Below the pieces are notes generated by a model. It was not told where the DNA came from. It worked only from the letters and a program-made list of their open reading frames with translations, and ran no database searches. This document shows, piece by piece, positions 1-8,344 of a DNA stretch of 60,825 nucleotides; the first letter of the stretch is position 1, and each line of letters begins with the position of its first letter. The translations under genes and the position numbers were made by a program. The DNA is from an uncultured Bacteroidales bacterium (GTDB lineage Bacteria > Bacteroidota > Bacteroidia > Bacteroidales > F082): NCBI GenBank assembly GCA_946407975.1, contig CAMJQC010000008.1:1-60825 (forward strand), written 5' to 3'.

Positions 1-52
1 AGGTCGTAAGTTTCTCACACTTAAAACAGCGGTTCGATTCCGCTATGGGCTA
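1..52 (+). tRNA. tRNA 3' part, probably tRNA-Glu(CTC), truncated by window edge
   Basis: The visible part folds as a tRNA. The anticodon stem is TAAGT (7-11) with ACTTA (19-23), and the seven-base loop has T33 at 13 and CTC at 14-16. A 4-base variable loop follows. The T arm is AGCGG (28-32), loop TTCGATT and CCGCT (40-44). The acceptor strand is 45-51 and the discriminator A is at 52. CCA is not encoded, as is usual in Bacteroidota. The D arm and 5' acceptor strand lie outside the window, so the Glu identity rests only on the anticodon loop. Confidence 0.75.
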
Positions 53-60
53 CGAAATAA

Positions 61-99
61 AGCCGTAACTTGCAAAAACAAGCTACGGCTTTTTCTTTT
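61..99 (+). terminator. rho-independent terminator after the tRNA
   Basis: An inverted repeat starting AGCCGTAACTTG at 61-72 pairs with CAAGCTACGGCT at 79-90 and is followed by a T-rich run. It would end transcription of the tRNA just upstream. Confidence 0.8.
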
Positions 100-413
100 G
101 TCTCGTTTCATCAATGCATAGGAATTGGAGCACTATTTACATCATAAAGTTCGGTTTTGTGTATATTTGATACACTTTTTCTAACTTTCGGATGCAAATA
201 AAGTTTTCTGATACCAACAAATCTTTTTGATAAAAAAAGCTGCCGGTGGTATCAACTGGCGGTAAATATAATTTCGGCAACAAATGCACTTTTTTGCCAA
301 AATTATACAAAATGGCACTTCCTAACGCTCCCACTCCACCGCCGTCCGCATGGCCAACATAATAGCCTCTCCGACCAAGGCCACATCGGCAACTGCATGT
401 GGCGCAACAAGGG
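100..413. other. non-coding stretch between tRNA and the FISUMP operon
   Basis: About 310 bases without a convincing gene. The 100-300 part is AT-rich. The 300-413 part is GC-rich and lies directly downstream of the stop codon of the minus-strand FISUMP gene. In one minus-strand frame this part reads as glycine-rich sequence (with YYVGHADGGG), faintly like a FISUMP tail, so it may be debris of an older copy. No promoter, RNA gene or terminator for the operon was recognised. Confidence 0.4.
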
Positions 414-2021
414 TTAGTTCTTGGACGCGGAGCGGACAGGACGCACAGATAGGCCATAGTAGCGGACGTTGATGCTCATGTGGCAATTGTCCGAATGGAA
501 GAGGAGTTTCCACGCGTCGCTCGGATTGTCCGTGATGAGCGAACTCGACCAGTAGTAGCCGCCCGTACCTGCACCGTAGAGACTCGTCCCATCGCGGTAG
601 CCTGCCGCGGGCAGGAAGAGACTGTTGCCGTTTGTCGCGGTGAAGAGACAGCCTTTCACGCCGTTCTGAGTTGTCCAAGTGAAAGTCGTGTTATCAACGA
701 GCTCTTGACACTCCGCTTGCGTTGGCATCCTCCAGCCACTGCCCCATTGGGCTGTGGCTGCATCGTCGCTTGGTTGCAAGGTTGTTAAGTTGTCGGTGAA
801 GCCGTTGTAGCCATAGCTGGAATTGCTACAGTACTTGGTCAGTGTGTTGTCACTGCCGTTACAATACTGGTAAGTGCTCCAACTGTAATCGCTCTTGGGC
901 TGCGTCTCACCCCAAGCAAAGTAGTCGCCGTAATCCTCGGAATTGTCGGCACCCACATTGCATGTTGCCCACAGCAAGCCGCTTGGCAGACCGAGGTCGA
1001 CATAGGCATGGGTGCCGCCGCTCGGGAGCGTGGTAAACGACACCTCGCTACCATAGCTCGTTCCAGCACTATTGACGGCGTATGCCCTCACATAATAAGT
1101 AGTGTTAGCCGTCAATCCTGTCATATTCACCGTAAACGATCCCGTGCCTGTTCCACTATTGGCATGGCTGCCACTCGTGGTCGGGTTGTGGCTGGTGCCC
1201 CAGCAGATGCCGCGCTCCGTCACGTTGCTCGCGCCTTGGTCGGTCACCTCTCCCCCGCCCTTCGCGCTGGTGGCTGTGATCTCGGTGATGCCCGAGGTAG
1301 TCAGCACGGGCAGACCTTCGGTGGTAGTCTGAACGGAGCGAACAGGACGCACAGGAAGGCCTTCGCCGCGGCCGATGTGGCCCACGTAGCAACCGCCCGA
1401 ATGGAATTCGAGGTACCTCACGTTGTACGGTCTGCCCGAGCCGAGCGAACTCGACCAGTAGAAGCCGTAAGTGCCTACATTGTCGAGACTCGACCCATCG
1501 CGGTAGCCTGCAGCGGGCAGGAAGAGGCTGTTGCCGTTCGTCGCGGTGAAAAGACAGCCTTTCACGCCGTTCTGAGTTGTCCAAGTGAAAGTCGTGTTAT
1601 CAACGAGCTCTTGACACTCCGCTTGCGTTGGCATTCTCCAGCCACTGCCCCATTGGGCTGTAGCAGCATCGTCACTTGCTTCCAACACAGTGAGAGTGTC
1701 CGTATATCCGTTGTATCCGTAGCTGGCATTGTTGCAGTACTTGGTCAAGATGTCTTTGTAGCCATCGCAGTATTGGTAGGTACTCCAACTGTAATCGCTC
1801 TTGGGCTGCGTCTCACCCCAAGCAAAGTAGTCGCCATATTCTTCGGGCGAGTCGGCACCAACATTGCAAGTAGCCCACAGCAAGCCGCTGGGCAGGCCAA
1901 GGTCGACATACTCATAATACGTAAACACCTTCCCCGTCGGGATGTCGTGGTCTTTCTGGCAAGAAATCATGCCAGCCAACAGCACCATGAGTGCAATAAG
2001 TATGATATTCTTCGTTTTCAT
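414..2021 (-). CDS. surface lipoprotein with two FISUMP domains and a central Fn3-like repeat
   Basis: This 535-residue protein has a lipoprotein signal ending at C21 (lipobox MISC). The acidic residues after it (QKDHD) resemble Bacteroidota signals for export of lipoproteins to the cell surface. Domains are FISUMP (Fib_succ_major, about 36-232), an Fn3-like repeat with the motif ERGICWGTS (about 236-332), and a second FISUMP (about 338-535). The two FISUMP copies are nearly identical at DNA level except for the last ~49 codons, which are highly variable. The ATG overlaps the stop of the upstream PEGA gene by four bases, so it is the last gene of a translationally coupled operon. Function is unknown; ligand or surface binding is inferred from the fold family. 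Confidence 0.85.
   Translation of the reverse strand: MKTKNIILIALMVLLAGMISCQKDHDIPTGKVFTYYEYVDLGLPSGLLWATCNVGADSPEEYGDYFAWGETQPKSDYSWSTYQYCDGYKDILTKYCNNASYGYNGYTDTLTVLEASDDAATAQWGSGWRMPTQAECQELVDNTTFTWTTQNGVKGCLFTATNGNSLFLPAAGYRDGSSLDNVGTYGFYWSSSLGSGRPYNVRYLEFHSGGCYVGHIGRGEGLPVRPVRSVQTTTEGLPVLTTSGITEITATSAKGGGEVTDQGASNVTERGICWGTSHNPTTSGSHANSGTGTGSFTVNMTGLTANTTYYVRAYAVNSAGTSYGSEVSFTTLPSGGTHAYVDLGLPSGLLWATCNVGADNSEDYGDYFAWGETQPKSDYSWSTYQYCNGSDNTLTKYCSNSSYGYNGFTDNLTTLQPSDDAATAQWGSGWRMPTQAECQELVDNTTFTWTTQNGVKGCLFTATNGNSLFLPAAGYRDGTSLYGAGTGGYYWSSSLITDNPSDAWKLLFHSDNCHMSINVRYYGLSVRPVRSASKN
441..587 (-). repeat. hypervariable tract of FISUMP copy 1
   Basis: These 49 codons end the second FISUMP domain of the 414-2021 gene. 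The tract aligns without gaps to 1347-1493. By hand count about 42 of 147 bases differ, about 35 of them at codon positions one and two. The adjoining ~168 bases (588-755 against 1494-1661) differ at only about five positions. Constant codons such as those for YWSSSL are interspersed. Confidence 0.7.
1347..1493 (-). repeat. hypervariable tract of FISUMP copy 2
   Basis: The equivalent 49-codon tract in the first FISUMP domain of the 414-2021 gene. Many changed codons keep a third-base C or T (for example AAT, GGT and TGT at one site across the three copies), as expected if AAC or AAT template codons were mutated at their adenines. Confidence 0.7.
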
Positions 2022-3637
2022 GGTTTATTTCTTTTTAAAGTGTAACCAACACCAATTTTCGCCTCCAAATATTTCACTCCTATTGTCTGCACGCCCAACG
2101 AGAAGCCGAAGCCCTTGAAATGTAGCATAAGACCCGCATCAAGTGCAATACCTTGGTAGGAATCGTCAGTGCATTTGGCCCAACTGCCGTTTCCCAATTG
2201 CCAAAACACGTTCCGGAAACCATAGCCGCCACCTACGTATGCATACAAGGGATCGTATATCCTAATCACCATACCTGCCGTGGCTCCAAGGCGCGAAGTG
2301 CTCTTCTGGCCCGAATAGGAATACTCAGACAACAACCCGCTGATGTTTCCTTCATAATCACACTCGTAGTCGGCTTTCACAAACTTGAAGTTGCTGCTCA
2401 GGCTGGCATACCAGCCCAACTTCTTCACCGAACCCACAGTCAGTCCAAATGAAGCTTGCGGCGCAAGAGAATAGGCAGCGTTGGCCATTACAAAGAAAAC
2501 CCCATCAATAGATTTGGTGGCGGATTGCTGTGGCTTCACCACAAGAGATGTGTCGCCATCGCTATTTAGGGTGGCTTTTACTTGCTTACGCTCTCCCTTG
2601 GCAATAGTGACCATTTCTGTATAAGGTTTGAAACCTTCTTTAGTCAACTTGATTTCATGTCGACCAACTAGTATCTCATTCATTGACTTTGGTGTTTTCC
2701 CTACTTCTTTACTATCAAGTTGGATTGTCGCACCAATAGGTGTGCTTTCAATATTCAAGGAGCCATAAAAGGGTTGGGGCGCCGGCAAAATAATGGTCTG
2801 GCCATTCATTGCAGCAGTGATTTCTTTTGAGATTACTTTGGTCTCATGATCATCTTGCTTGCATTCAATCTTGTAGGTGCCTTTGCCTAATTGGCCTGAC
2901 CATGTACGAGTGCCCTTTTTCTCGTTGTTTACCCAAATCTCAGCATCGGCATCCACTTTCAAGGTCACTTCAACAAAGTCTGGTTTCAATCTTACATTTA
3001 CAGTCTTTGTATTTTCCGGATCGTCAACTGTAACATTTCCATTTTCCGAGAGGTAGTTGGGGGCTTGGACACGGTAGGCATAAGTGCCGAAATTGACATA
3101 CTTCATCGCTGACCCATCAGGAGCAACCTCCCACAACTGACCATCTACTTCAAGCACAGCATTGGTAGGCGACAATTGAAAGACAAGATACTGCTGTGTA
3201 GGCGAATTGCTGTTCTGTTCTTGTATTGCTATCGTCAGTGTACCTTTAATGGTAATCTTATAAGTATGCAACGCTTCCACTCGTGTAACATAATCCTGAA
3301 GCCGAAGCTCATACTGCCCCCAATCGCGGTGCTTGATGCGAAGGTACTTTATTCCTGGTGAAACCCAAAGCCAAATTTCACCGTCACGGGTGGCACGTTC
3401 CACCACCTCTGAGCCTAAATCAGGCACAAAACTGAAGCCCTCGCGCTGGTTGGGTGCTATGTTCTGTGTGGCCACACGAAGCAAAGCACATTGGCGGTCA
3501 TTATGGTCGGTTTTCATCTCCTCCCTTGCCGACATGTCAGCAGGCAGAGACTCGACGCTGACGATTTTAAAGTCCTGTGCCAACAATGGGAGGGTGAAGA
3601 ATAGCAAGGCAAATGCCAGTATGTATTTATTTTTCAT
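2018..3637 (-). CDS. PEGA-domain outer-membrane-associated protein with C-terminal barrel-like region
   Basis: A 539-residue secreted protein whose signal peptide ends near LLAQ. Residues 20-145 form a conserved N-terminal module (VESLPADMSAREE) shared almost exactly with the proteins at 6143 and 14028. About three PEGA-like beta repeats follow (around 150-360), with motifs such as VGKTP and LVGRHEIKL. The last ~150 residues have alternating beta-strand character and aromatic ends, suggesting an outer-membrane beta-barrel. PEGA domains are usually carbohydrate- or surface-binding repeats. Start and stop overlap both neighbours by four bases (PIN gene and FISUMP gene). The exact role is unknown. 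Confidence 0.8.
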   Translation of the reverse strand: MKNKYILAFALLFFTLPLLAQDFKIVSVESLPADMSAREEMKTDHNDRQCALLRVATQNIAPNQREGFSFVPDLGSEVVERATRDGEIWLWVSPGIKYLRIKHRDWGQYELRLQDYVTRVEALHTYKITIKGTLTIAIQEQNSNSPTQQYLVFQLSPTNAVLEVDGQLWEVAPDGSAMKYVNFGTYAYRVQAPNYLSENGNVTVDDPENTKTVNVRLKPDFVEVTLKVDADAEIWVNNEKKGTRTWSGQLGKGTYKIECKQDDHETKVISKEITAAMNGQTIILPAPQPFYGSLNIESTPIGATIQLDSKEVGKTPKSMNEILVGRHEIKLTKEGFKPYTEMVTIAKGERKQVKATLNSDGDTSLVVKPQQSATKSIDGVFFVMANAAYSLAPQASFGLTVGSVKKLGWYASLSSNFKFVKADYECDYEGNISGLLSEYSYSGQKSTSRLGATAGMVIRIYDPLYAYVGGGYGFRNVFWQLGNGSWAKCTDDSYQGIALDAGLMLHFKGFGFSLGVQTIGVKYLEAKIGVGYTLKRNKP

Positions 3638-4170
3638 GAGTTTGTTTGACTATTTGTTATGTCATTCAAAAATCGTTCTGTGCCAATGGCCAAACCATCG
3701 ACCATTTTATTGACATACTTTTGAAACCCTGTATCGTCTGTCACTAATTTGCATCCATTTCTAAGGTATTGTAGATGCATGAGGTCGTTGGTTTCTTTGA
3801 TAAGCTTCATGCATTTTTCCATACCATGGCATTTGATGGGTTTCCAAAACTCTTCATAGTTGCCTGCAACAAATATCATAGGCATTATTACCTCAGAAAG
3901 ATGGGGTATCTTCCCTCCTTCTGGCGCAATACACCCGAATGCTTGTACTTTCTTTGCTCCTGGAATAATTTGATCAATGAAGATGCCGCTATCCGACAAA
4001 TGACGCAATGCAGCCGTTTTCTTCCTGAAGCAGTCATCGTCTTTAATTGCGCTAACAAGTTCTAATTGGGTCCAAACAGACGTATAAACACATTCATTAG
4101 GCAATGATTCAAGTTTTGTTCCCAAAGATTGAACCGCATTAGTATCCAAATAATATCTCAAGTTCTTCAT
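3634..4170 (-). CDS. PIN-domain protein, possible ribonuclease
   Basis: A 178-residue cytoplasmic-type protein without a signal peptide. It shows the acidic residues of a PIN nuclease: D9 in YYLDTNAV, E37 in TQLELVSA, D129 in ETNDLMHLQY and D145/D146 in KLVTDDTGF. PIN enzymes cleave RNA with metal ions, often as VapC-type toxins, but no small antitoxin gene is adjacent. It sits inside an operon of surface proteins and its stop overlaps the start of the next PEGA gene by four bases, so it is co-translated with them. Toxin, RNA-processing and inactive relic are all possible. Confidence 0.75.
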   Translation of the reverse strand: MKNLRYYLDTNAVQSLGTKLESLPNECVYTSVWTQLELVSAIKDDDCFRKKTAALRHLSDSGIFIDQIIPGAKKVQAFGCIAPEGGKIPHLSEVIMPMIFVAGNYEEFWKPIKCHGMEKCMKLIKETNDLMHLQYLRNGCKLVTDDTGFQKYVNKMVDGLAIGTERFLNDITNSQTNS

Positions 4171-4215
4171 CTTGGCTTCTAATTGTATTTTTCATCTTTT
4201 GTTACAATACTATGG

Positions 4216-4258
4216 TTAATAATCTTGAACCAAGCGCACAGAAAACCCAGGGGAATGG
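4216..4258 (-). pseudogene. leftover FISUMP C-terminus downstream of the stop codon
   Basis: Just after the stop of the FISUMP gene at 4259, a different frame reads PGFSVRLVQDY followed by TAA at 4216-4218. This matches the usual FISUMP ending (GxSVRxV). It looks like the tail of the original gene left behind when the current 3' end was placed upstream of it. Confidence 0.5.
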
Positions 4259-6127
4259 TTAGTTCTTGGACGCGGAGTGGACAGGACGCACTGGCCGGCC
4301 AATGAGGCGGCCGGGGGTGTCGCAACAGACCTCTTCGAAAAAGAGTCCCCACGCGAAGTCCGGATAGACCGTGTGGAGCGAACTCGACCAGTAGGAGCCG
4401 TACCAGCCTGCATTTTCGAGACTCGTCCCATAGCGCTGGCCGGCCCGGGGCAGGAAGAGGCTGTTGCCGTTCGTCGCGGTGAAGAGTCCGCCGTACACGC
4501 CGTTCTGAGTTGTAAAAGTGAAAGTCGTGTTATCAACAAGCTCCTGACACTCCTCCTTGGTGGGCATGCGCCATCCGCTGCCCCAGTTGGCCGTTGCCGC
4601 ATCATCACCAGGCTGCAACGTGGTCAGGTTGTCGGTATAGCCGTTGTAGCCATAGCTGGAATTGTTGCAATACTTGGTCAGCCTGGTGGAGCTGCCCATG
4701 CAGTATTGGTAGGTACTCCAACTGTAATCGCTCTTGGGCTGCGTCTCACCCCAAGCAAAGTAGTCGCCATATTCTTCGGGCGAGTCGGCACCAACATTGC
4801 AGGTAGCCCACAGCAGGCCGCTGGGAAGGCCGAGGTCGACATAGGTGTGGCCACCGACGCTCGAGAGCGTTGTAAACGGCACCTCGCTGCCATAGCTCGT
4901 TCCAGCACTATTGATAGCGTATGCGCGCACATAGTAGGTTGTGCTTGGAGAAAGTCCGCTCATGTTTACGGTGTAACTCCCTGTGCCTGTGCCATTGCTG
5001 GCATGGCTGCCACTCGTAGTCGGGTTATGGCTTGCTCCCCAACAAATACCACGCTCGGTCACGTTGGCACCTCCGCTGTTGGTAACGTTGCCACCACCTG
5101 TAGCCGAGGTCTGCTGTATGTTGGTCACTTGGCCTGTCGTAACGGTAGGAAGGGTTATCGCCTGCTGTGTCGTGAAGCTAACTTCGCTGCCATAGTTCGT
5201 TCCTGCGCTATTGATGGCGTATGCCCTCACATAGTAAGTAGTGTTGGCCGTCAATCCAGTCATGTTCCCTGTGAAAAATCCCGTGCCCGTACCGCTGTTC
5301 ACGTGGCTTTCGTTGGTGGTTGGATTGTGGCTGGTACTCCAACAGATGCCTCTTTCTGTGATTTCTGCATCTCCATCATCTGTTACATTACCGCCACCTT
5401 TTGCTGTAGTCCACGTAATATCGGCAACATCCAAGGTTGTAACGGAAGGAAGCACTGCATCACCCGTTACAAAACTCACCTCATTGCCATATACAAATCC
5501 AACACTATTCTTTGCGTAGGCACGAACATAATACCGAATTCCCGGCAAAAGGTCGGTCATCTCCAAGACAAAAACATCATGACTATCTACGGCAACTATA
5601 TGGTCCGCTTGAATAGTCGGATGTGTGGCTGTTGCCCAACAAATGCCACACTCAATAATCTCGGCTCCGCTGTCACTAACCACTTTACCACTCCCCTTGG
5701 CAGAAGTGGGTGTTATGTCACCAACTTCAAAGGTTTCCACAATTGGTAGTCCTGCTTTTGTCGTAAATTCTTTTACATCAAATTCAAATCTTTTGTAACT
5801 GTTCCAAACCACTTGACGATAATAATATTTTGTCATCGGCACAAGGCTATCAATTCCGACGGAATAAACCGCATTTTGATTTGCTTGATTTTTGAAAGCT
5901 TCAATGCTTCTAAAATCCGCTAGATCTTCAGCTAGGCCAATTTCAATCCCTGTGTGTATTACTCCAGGAAAATCAACCATCCATGAAATGGTGGCACTGT
6001 TGGAAGAGGTTGTCACCTCTTCGTTTGTTACTTTGGGTTGGCGTGGTTCAAGTTCTTTGTCCTTGTTGCATCCTATTAAAACAGTAAGCGCCAGTAGAAA
6101 TAAGATTGCTATTTTATTCTTTTTCAT
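4259..6127 (-). CDS. surface lipoprotein with four Fn3-like repeats and one FISUMP domain
   Basis: A 622-residue lipoprotein with signal cysteine C20 (VLIGC) followed by NKDKE, a surface-export-like stretch. Four Fn3-like repeats (about 33-126, 130-223, 227-318 and 324-418) are followed by a FISUMP domain (about 424-622). The third and fourth repeats share ERGICWxxSHNPTT and YYVRAYAINSAGT with the repeat in the 414-2021 protein. The FISUMP end (4286-4426) is the third hypervariable tract and is two codons shorter than the other two. The start lies 15 bases after the upstream PEGA gene. Its last bases, through the stop codon plus CC, are shared with the 414-2021 gene. Confidence 0.85.
   Translation of the reverse strand: MKKNKIAILFLLALTVLIGCNKDKELEPRQPKVTNEEVTTSSNSATISWMVDFPGVIHTGIEIGLAEDLADFRSIEAFKNQANQNAVYSVGIDSLVPMTKYYYRQVVWNSYKRFEFDVKEFTTKAGLPIVETFEVGDITPTSAKGSGKVVSDSGAEIIECGICWATATHPTIQADHIVAVDSHDVFVLEMTDLLPGIRYYVRAYAKNSVGFVYGNEVSFVTGDAVLPSVTTLDVADITWTTAKGGGNVTDDGDAEITERGICWSTSHNPTTNESHVNSGTGTGFFTGNMTGLTANTTYYVRAYAINSAGTNYGSEVSFTTQQAITLPTVTTGQVTNIQQTSATGGGNVTNSGGANVTERGICWGASHNPTTSGSHASNGTGTGSYTVNMSGLSPSTTYYVRAYAINSAGTSYGSEVPFTTLSSVGGHTYVDLGLPSGLLWATCNVGADSPEEYGDYFAWGETQPKSDYSWSTYQYCMGSSTRLTKYCNNSSYGYNGYTDNLTTLQPGDDAATANWGSGWRMPTKEECQELVDNTTFTFTTQNGVYGGLFTATNGNSLFLPRAGQRYGTSLENAGWYGSYWSSSLHTVYPDFAWGLFFEEVCCDTPGRLIGRPVRPVHSASKN
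4286..4426 (-). repeat. hypervariable tract of FISUMP copy 3
   Basis: The third copy of the variable tract, 47 codons. It has the same constant core (codons for YWSSSL and VRPV) but different residues between the constants. Third codon bases are largely preserved relative to the other copies. Confidence 0.65.
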
Positions 6128-6142
6128 ATACGAATCGTTTTA

Positions 6143-8344
6143 TTATCTTTTCCAACAATAACCTAAACCGACTTTCATTTCAAAGGATTTGAAATTGGTG
6201 GTCACTGCATCCATACTTAAAGTAAGGCCTTTAATATTCAATTGCACGCCAGTCATGGCATCCAAACCGCTATAACTATCCCTGTAATACTTCACAAGAT
6301 GGTCATCGATGGTGTACCAGCTCTTCACTCTTGTGCCATAACCAGTGCCTACACGAAGGCACAGCGGTCCTGCAACCTTAACCAAAAGACCGCCAATAAG
6401 TGAAATGCGTGTGCTGCAATTTTCACCAGTGTAATCCGGATACTCACCATTTACCAATCCATCAACATCAGCTATCAAATCGGCTTTCATTGCATTAAAA
6501 CCAAAATTGCTTGCGGCAGAAACAAACCAGCCAAATTTCTTCACCGAACCAAAAGTTGCTCCAAAAGATGTTTGCGGAGCAGGGCTGTAGGCAAAATCTA
6601 CTGTAGCGAAATTTACACCGTTCTCCACGAAATGAGTTGGGGTTTCACTATGTAAGGTCAGCAAATACTCATTCGTCCCGTAGGTGCCAACTTGAATATC
6701 CATCTCGTCATATCTCTTTTTTCTTTCAGCGCGGATGGTATGGCTACCCAAAGGCAAATCTATGTTTATGGGCGAAGCACCTACTCTATTACCATCGACA
6801 AAAACAGCGTCACCATCACGATCCGTTTTGATTGTAATTAAACGACCAAACTCAAAAAGAAGTTCTTTGTCTGAATCTTGCTCTGCGATAAAAATGGTCT
6901 TCTCTACAGGGACATTGTTTCGTGTCACCTTTATGGCGTGCTGCCCAAAACCGACAGAAGTAGTAATAGGCGTTTCGCCAACAAATGTGTTGTCCACATA
7001 CACCTTGTCACCTGCTCGGTCTGTCTTCACAGTTACGCTTTTACCCGTTGCCAAGGTCTCTTTTACTTCCAGCGTTTCACCCTTTTTTATGACAATGGTC
7101 TTTTGGACAGGCTCACAGCCTTCTTTTTCAACGCGAAGCTCGTGTGTGCCAACGAGCAAATCCTTGATGAACCTTGGTGTTTCTCCTATCTTCTTTCCAT
7201 CGATATAAAGTGTGGCAAAATTCGGTGTACTTACCACATTTAAAGAACCAAATAATGGACGAGGTGATTCCAACTTGATTGTCTGACCAGCCATTTTTGG
7301 GGTAATCTCTTTTGTAATCACGGTGGTTTCGTGGTTAGCTTGTTTGCACTCTATTTTGTATGTGCCGCTGCCCAACGTTCCTGTCCAAATGCGAACTCCT
7401 TTCAATTCGTTGTTTACCCAAATCTCGGCATCAGCATCCACTTTCAATGTGATTCCAGCGAAGTCGGCTTTCAAGACCGGTGAAAGCTGCGTGGTTTCGT
7501 TGTCTTTTACGATCACAACTTCATCAAAATCGCTATATAGTCTTTTCACAATACGGACATTGTGTTGGCCACTTTTCAAAGCCTTGCTCTTGAAAGGCAC
7601 TTTACCAGCCAAGGCATTGTCGATATATACGTTGGCATCTTCCAATCCGTCACCAGACACTTCTATCCAACCAAAATTAGGCAACAAGTTTACCATAACC
7701 TTGTGCATATTCTCTGGATCATCAACAATCACAAAACCTGTATAAGTGTGGTAATTAGCAAGACTCACCTGATAATCATATTTGCCAAAAGGCACATACT
7801 CCATTGCAGAGCCATCTGGTTCAACTTGCCATGTCTTTCCATTCACTTCAAGAATGGCATCCGTAGGATTGATTTGGAAAGCAAGATACTGTTGTGTTGG
7901 CATATTGTTGCCTTGCTCTTGCGAGGCAAGTGATAGCATTCCGCGGATGGTTATCTTGTATGTATGCAAAGCCTCCACTCGTGTAACATAATCTTGAAGC
8001 CTAAGCTCATACTGCCCCCAATCGCGGTGCTTAATGCGAAGATATTTTATTCCTGGCGATACCCACAGCCAGATTTCGCCGTCACGGGTGGCGCGTTCCA
8101 CCACCTCGGAGCCTAAATCGGGAACAAAGCTGAAGCCCTCGCGTTGGTTGGGCGCTATGTTTTGCGTGGCAATACGCAGCAAAGCGCATTGGCGATCGTT
8201 ATGGTCGGTCTTCATTTCCTCTCTTGCGGACATATCTGCGAGGAGGGACTCAACGCCGACAATCTCAAAGTCCTGGGCAGACAATGAGAAAGCGATGAAG
8301 AGAAAGGCGAAAGAAAGTATCAGTCTGTTTTTCATAGGCTTCAA
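6143..8344 (-). CDS. large PEGA-domain protein with C-terminal barrel-like region
   Basis: A 733-residue paralogue of the 2018-3637 protein. It has a signal peptide (ends LSAQ), the shared N-terminal module (about 24-150), and about five PEGA-like repeats with motifs YVDNTFVGETP, FVDGNRVGASP and YIDGKKIGETP. The C-terminal ~145 residues are beta-barrel-like and end GLGYCWKR. It starts within the end of the upstream LPP20-like gene (four-base overlap), so the two are coupled. Two more PEGA repeats than its paralogue suggest repeat expansion. It probably lies at the outer membrane with the FISUMP lipoproteins. Confidence 0.8.
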   Translation of the reverse strand: MKPMKNRLILSFAFLFIAFSLSAQDFEIVGVESLLADMSAREEMKTDHNDRQCALLRIATQNIAPNQREGFSFVPDLGSEVVERATRDGEIWLWVSPGIKYLRIKHRDWGQYELRLQDYVTRVEALHTYKITIRGMLSLASQEQGNNMPTQQYLAFQINPTDAILEVNGKTWQVEPDGSAMEYVPFGKYDYQVSLANYHTYTGFVIVDDPENMHKVMVNLLPNFGWIEVSGDGLEDANVYIDNALAGKVPFKSKALKSGQHNVRIVKRLYSDFDEVVIVKDNETTQLSPVLKADFAGITLKVDADAEIWVNNELKGVRIWTGTLGSGTYKIECKQANHETTVITKEITPKMAGQTIKLESPRPLFGSLNVVSTPNFATLYIDGKKIGETPRFIKDLLVGTHELRVEKEGCEPVQKTIVIKKGETLEVKETLATGKSVTVKTDRAGDKVYVDNTFVGETPITTSVGFGQHAIKVTRNNVPVEKTIFIAEQDSDKELLFEFGRLITIKTDRDGDAVFVDGNRVGASPINIDLPLGSHTIRAERKKRYDEMDIQVGTYGTNEYLLTLHSETPTHFVENGVNFATVDFAYSPAPQTSFGATFGSVKKFGWFVSAASNFGFNAMKADLIADVDGLVNGEYPDYTGENCSTRISLIGGLLVKVAGPLCLRVGTGYGTRVKSWYTIDDHLVKYYRDSYSGLDAMTGVQLNIKGLTLSMDAVTTNFKSFEMKVGLGYCWKR

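Noticed and set aside
1008..2045. 345-codon plus-strand open frame opposite the double-FISUMP gene
   Set aside because: It mirrors the repetitive gene on the other strand. The minus-strand reading has a signal peptide, known domains and operon overlap; this one has no recognisable domain.
4277..5749. 490-codon plus-strand open frame opposite the Fn3/FISUMP gene
   Set aside because: Same reason: GC-rich repeats on the coding strand keep the opposite frame open. The protein looks like shuffled low-complexity sequence.
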